Positions 7,253 through 8,588 of a DNA stretch of 8,588 nt are shown here, piece by piece (the first letter of the stretch is position 1; each line of letters starts with the position of its first letter). A program made the position numbers and the translations under genes. Source of the DNA: Xylophilus ampelinus. GTDB taxonomy: Bacteria; Pseudomonadota; Gammaproteobacteria; Burkholderiales; Burkholderiaceae_C. Where the stretch lies: contig NZ_CABFMN010000015.1 in assembly GCF_901875635.1 (NCBI RefSeq), forward strand, positions 1 through 8,588, in the 5' to 3' direction. The notes beneath the pieces were generated by a model. That model ran no database searches and was not told the origin of the DNA. It saw nothing but the letters and a program-made list of their open reading frames with translations.

Positions 7253-7312
7253 CCGTTCACGCTGAGCTTGTCGAAGCGCCGCGCAGGGCTTCGACAGGCT
7301 CGGCCCGAACGG
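7253..7312. repeat. Palindromic intergenic repeat, copy 2
   Basis: GCTGAGCTTGTCGAAGC (7261-7277) and GCTTCGACAGGCTCGGC (7288-7304) are inverted arms with 15 of 17 positions paired and a 10-base loop. Outer CCGTTC (7253-7258) and GAACGG (7307-7312) add six more pairs after a two-base bulge. It is the second copy of the element at 5442-5497. The rest of the 196-bp gap holds a 6-bp stem (CGGGGC 7324-7329, GCCCCG 7342-7347) and no open gene, recognisable promoter or PtxS-type palindrome that I can see. Confidence 0.87.
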
Positions 7313-7431
7313 GCTGGAACGATCGGGGCACTCCCGCGAAAGCCCCGGTGTGCAATCGAGCTGTAGCGCCCGTCATTCCTGGGCTGCAGCCAAAGTCGTA
7401 ACGAACGTGACTATCTCTCGCTGATCCCGCC

Positions 7432-8412
7432 ATGACCCGCAAGAACATCCTCGTCTTCCGTGAGTTGCCGCCGGACCAGCTCGCGCGCCTGCAGGCCGTG
7501 CACACGGTCACCGTCGCCGACCCGAAGAAGGACCGCGCCGCCTTCGACGCTGCGTTGCCCGAGGCGCAGGGCCTCATCGGCTCGAGCTTTCCCATCGACG
7601 CAGCGGTGCTCGATCGGGCGCCGAAACTGGAAGTCGTCTCCAGCGTGTCGGTCGGCGTCGACAACTACGCACTGGCCGAGCTGCATCGCCGCGGCATCGT
7701 GCTGGCGCACACGCCGGGCGTGCTCGACGAGACGGTGGCCGACACCGTCTTCGCGCTGCTCATGGCCACGAGCCGCCGTGTGGTCGAGCTGTCGAACTTC
7801 GTGCGCGAAGGCCGCTGGACGAAGAACATCGGGGAGGATCTGTTCGGCTTCGACGTGCATGGCAAGACGCTGGGCCTGCTCGGCTTCGGTCGCATCGGCC
7901 AGGCGATCGCGCGACGGGCGGCGCTGGGTTTCGGCATGCCGGTGCTGTACCACGCACGCCGCCCCGTCGACCTGTCGGCGCAGGCGCCCGAGCTGCAGGG
8001 CAAGGCGCGCCACACGCCGCTGCCCGAACTGCTCGCGCAGTCGGATTTCGTCGTCGCGATGCTGCCGCTGTCGGACAGCACGCGCGGCATGGTGAACGCC
8101 GCGCTGTTCGGCCAGATGAAGCCCGGCGCCGTGTTCATCAACGGTGGGCGCGGCGCGACCGTCGATGAAGCGGCGCTGCTGGCTGCGCTCGACAGCGGGC
8201 AGCTGCGCGCTGCGGGCCTGGACGTGTTTGCCAAGGAGCCGCTGCCGGCCGACTCGCCGCTGCGCACGCACCCGCGCGTCACGCCGTTGCCGCACATCGG
8301 CTCGGCGACGCACGAGACGCGGCATGCGATGGCCGAGTTGGCGGTGACGAACCTGCTGAAGGCGCTGGCGGGTGAGCGGCCGGTGGCGGTGTACGACACG
8401 TCGATGGCATGA
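7432..8412 (+). CDS. kguD: 2-keto-6-phosphogluconate reductase (KguD), GhrB-like D-2-hydroxyacid dehydrogenase
   Basis: This 326-residue protein is closely similar in layout to E. coli GhrB (glyoxylate/hydroxypyruvate and 2-ketogluconate reductase). The dinucleotide-binding motif GFGRIG is at 151-156, and HARR at 174-177 follows the second Rossmann strand, as in NADPH-preferring members. The catalytic triad is visible: Arg240 (NGGRGATVDE), Glu269 (DVFAKEP) and His288 (LPHIGSATHE). In the kgu pathway it reduces 2-keto-6-phosphogluconate to 6-phosphogluconate in the cytoplasm. Reduction of free 2-ketogluconate, hydroxypyruvate or glyoxylate is possible and cannot be excluded. The ATG at 7432 gives a family-typical start (MTRKNILVFRELPP), though without a clear Shine-Dalgarno. 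It lies 196 bp after kguK, so either co-transcription through the repeat or an own promoter is possible. Family is very sure, the KguD role is contextual. Confidence 0.87.
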   Translation: MTRKNILVFRELPPDQLARLQAVHTVTVADPKKDRAAFDAALPEAQGLIGSSFPIDAAVLDRAPKLEVVSSVSVGVDNYALAELHRRGIVLAHTPGVLDETVADTVFALLMATSRRVVELSNFVREGRWTKNIGEDLFGFDVHGKTLGLLGFGRIGQAIARRAALGFGMPVLYHARRPVDLSAQAPELQGKARHTPLPELLAQSDFVVAMLPLSDSTRGMVNAALFGQMKPGAVFINGGRGATVDEAALLAALDSGQLRAAGLDVFAKEPLPADSPLRTHPRVTPLPHIGSATHETRHAMAELAVTNLLKALAGERPVAVYDTSMA

Positions 8413-8434
8413 GTCGCTTCGTGCGCCGGAGTTG

Positions 8435-8459
8435 CACCCTCTCCCTCTGGGAGAGGGTG
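8435..8459. terminator. Strong hairpin after kguD; possible terminator or dispersed repeat
   Basis: CACCCTCTCCC (8435-8445) and GGGAGAGGGTG (8449-8459) form an 11-bp perfect stem with a TCT loop, 22 bases after the kguD stop. GGGGTGAGGG follows instead of a T-run, so it is not a textbook intrinsic terminator. CACCCTCTCCC-type hairpins are widespread intergenic elements in GC-rich Proteobacteria as I recall. It may still end or protect the operon message. Confidence 0.55.
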
Positions 8460-8533
8460 GGGGTGAGGGCACTTGGGCCTTTGTTCCTGCCTTGTGGTCT
8501 GTTTGTGCGCAGGGGCCGGGATGTCGCCCCGGC

Positions 8534-8588
8534 GGGCGACCTACTTTCTTTTGCTTCGCCAAAAGAAAGTAGGCAAAGAAAAGGCGAC
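8534..8588. repeat. Dispersed hairpin repeat, cut by window end
   Basis: CCTACTTTCTTTTG (8540-8553) and CAAAAGAAAGTAGG (8560-8573) are perfect 14-bp arms around a six-base loop (CTTCGC). GGGCGAC before the hairpin (8534-8540) and GGCGAC at the window end (8583-8588) form flanking direct repeats. The AT-rich stem contrasts with the GC-rich surroundings. I recall this element as a common repeat of Burkholderiales and Xanthomonadales. It may continue beyond the window. Confidence 0.8.

Overview
This GC-rich window looks like a chromosomal segment of a betaproteobacterium, most likely of the Comamonadaceae (Variovorax/Acidovorax type). That placement is inferred from overall protein character and from the intergenic repeats, several of which resemble repeats I recall from that group. 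No search was run.

Layout: (1) bases 1-372 hold the 3' end of an unrecognised gene cut by the window edge. (2) A short repeat-like spacer follows. (3) A minus-strand gene (445-2127) encodes a large CorA-like cation transporter with a GMN motif. (4) A 190-bp divergent intergenic region (2128-2317) holds a perfect 14-bp palindrome, TGAAACCGGTTTCA, placed between plausible -35 and -10 hexamers. (5) Seven plus-strand genes follow from 2318 to 8412: two polar-amino-acid-type ABC permeases, a family-3 periplasmic binding protein, a GlnQ/HisP-type ATPase, a TIM-barrel isomerase/epimerase, a PfkB sugar kinase and a D-2-hydroxyacid dehydrogenase. (6) The window ends in two strong hairpin repeats.

Central interpretation: the last three genes match, in kind and order, the Pseudomonas kgu genes kguE-kguK-kguD for 2-ketogluconate use. 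The palindrome is identical to the operator I know for PtxS, the LacI-family repressor of kgu genes in Pseudomonas. In Pseudomonas, uptake is by the MFS transporter KguT, encoded between kguK and kguD. Here kguT is absent; a 196-bp repeat-bearing gap lies at that place, and a complete four-gene ABC importer stands at the head of the operon directly behind the operator. The binding protein keeps the arginine that usually holds a ligand carboxylate. By hand alignment it lacks the aspartate that holds the alpha-amino group of amino acids, which fits an amine-free sugar acid such as 2-ketogluconate.

Proposed pathway: 2-ketogluconate formed in the periplasm is bound and imported by the ABC system. 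KguK phosphorylates it to 2-keto-6-phosphogluconate, KguD reduces that to 6-phosphogluconate for the Entner-Doudoroff or pentose phosphate route, and KguE has an unproven epimerase/isomerase role. No ptxS gene lies in the window. Intergenic gaps in the operon are filled by palindromic repeats: a 40-bp-arm hairpin after the binding protein gene, two copies of a GCTGAGCTTG(T/C)CGAAGC element, and two further hairpin families at the 3' end.
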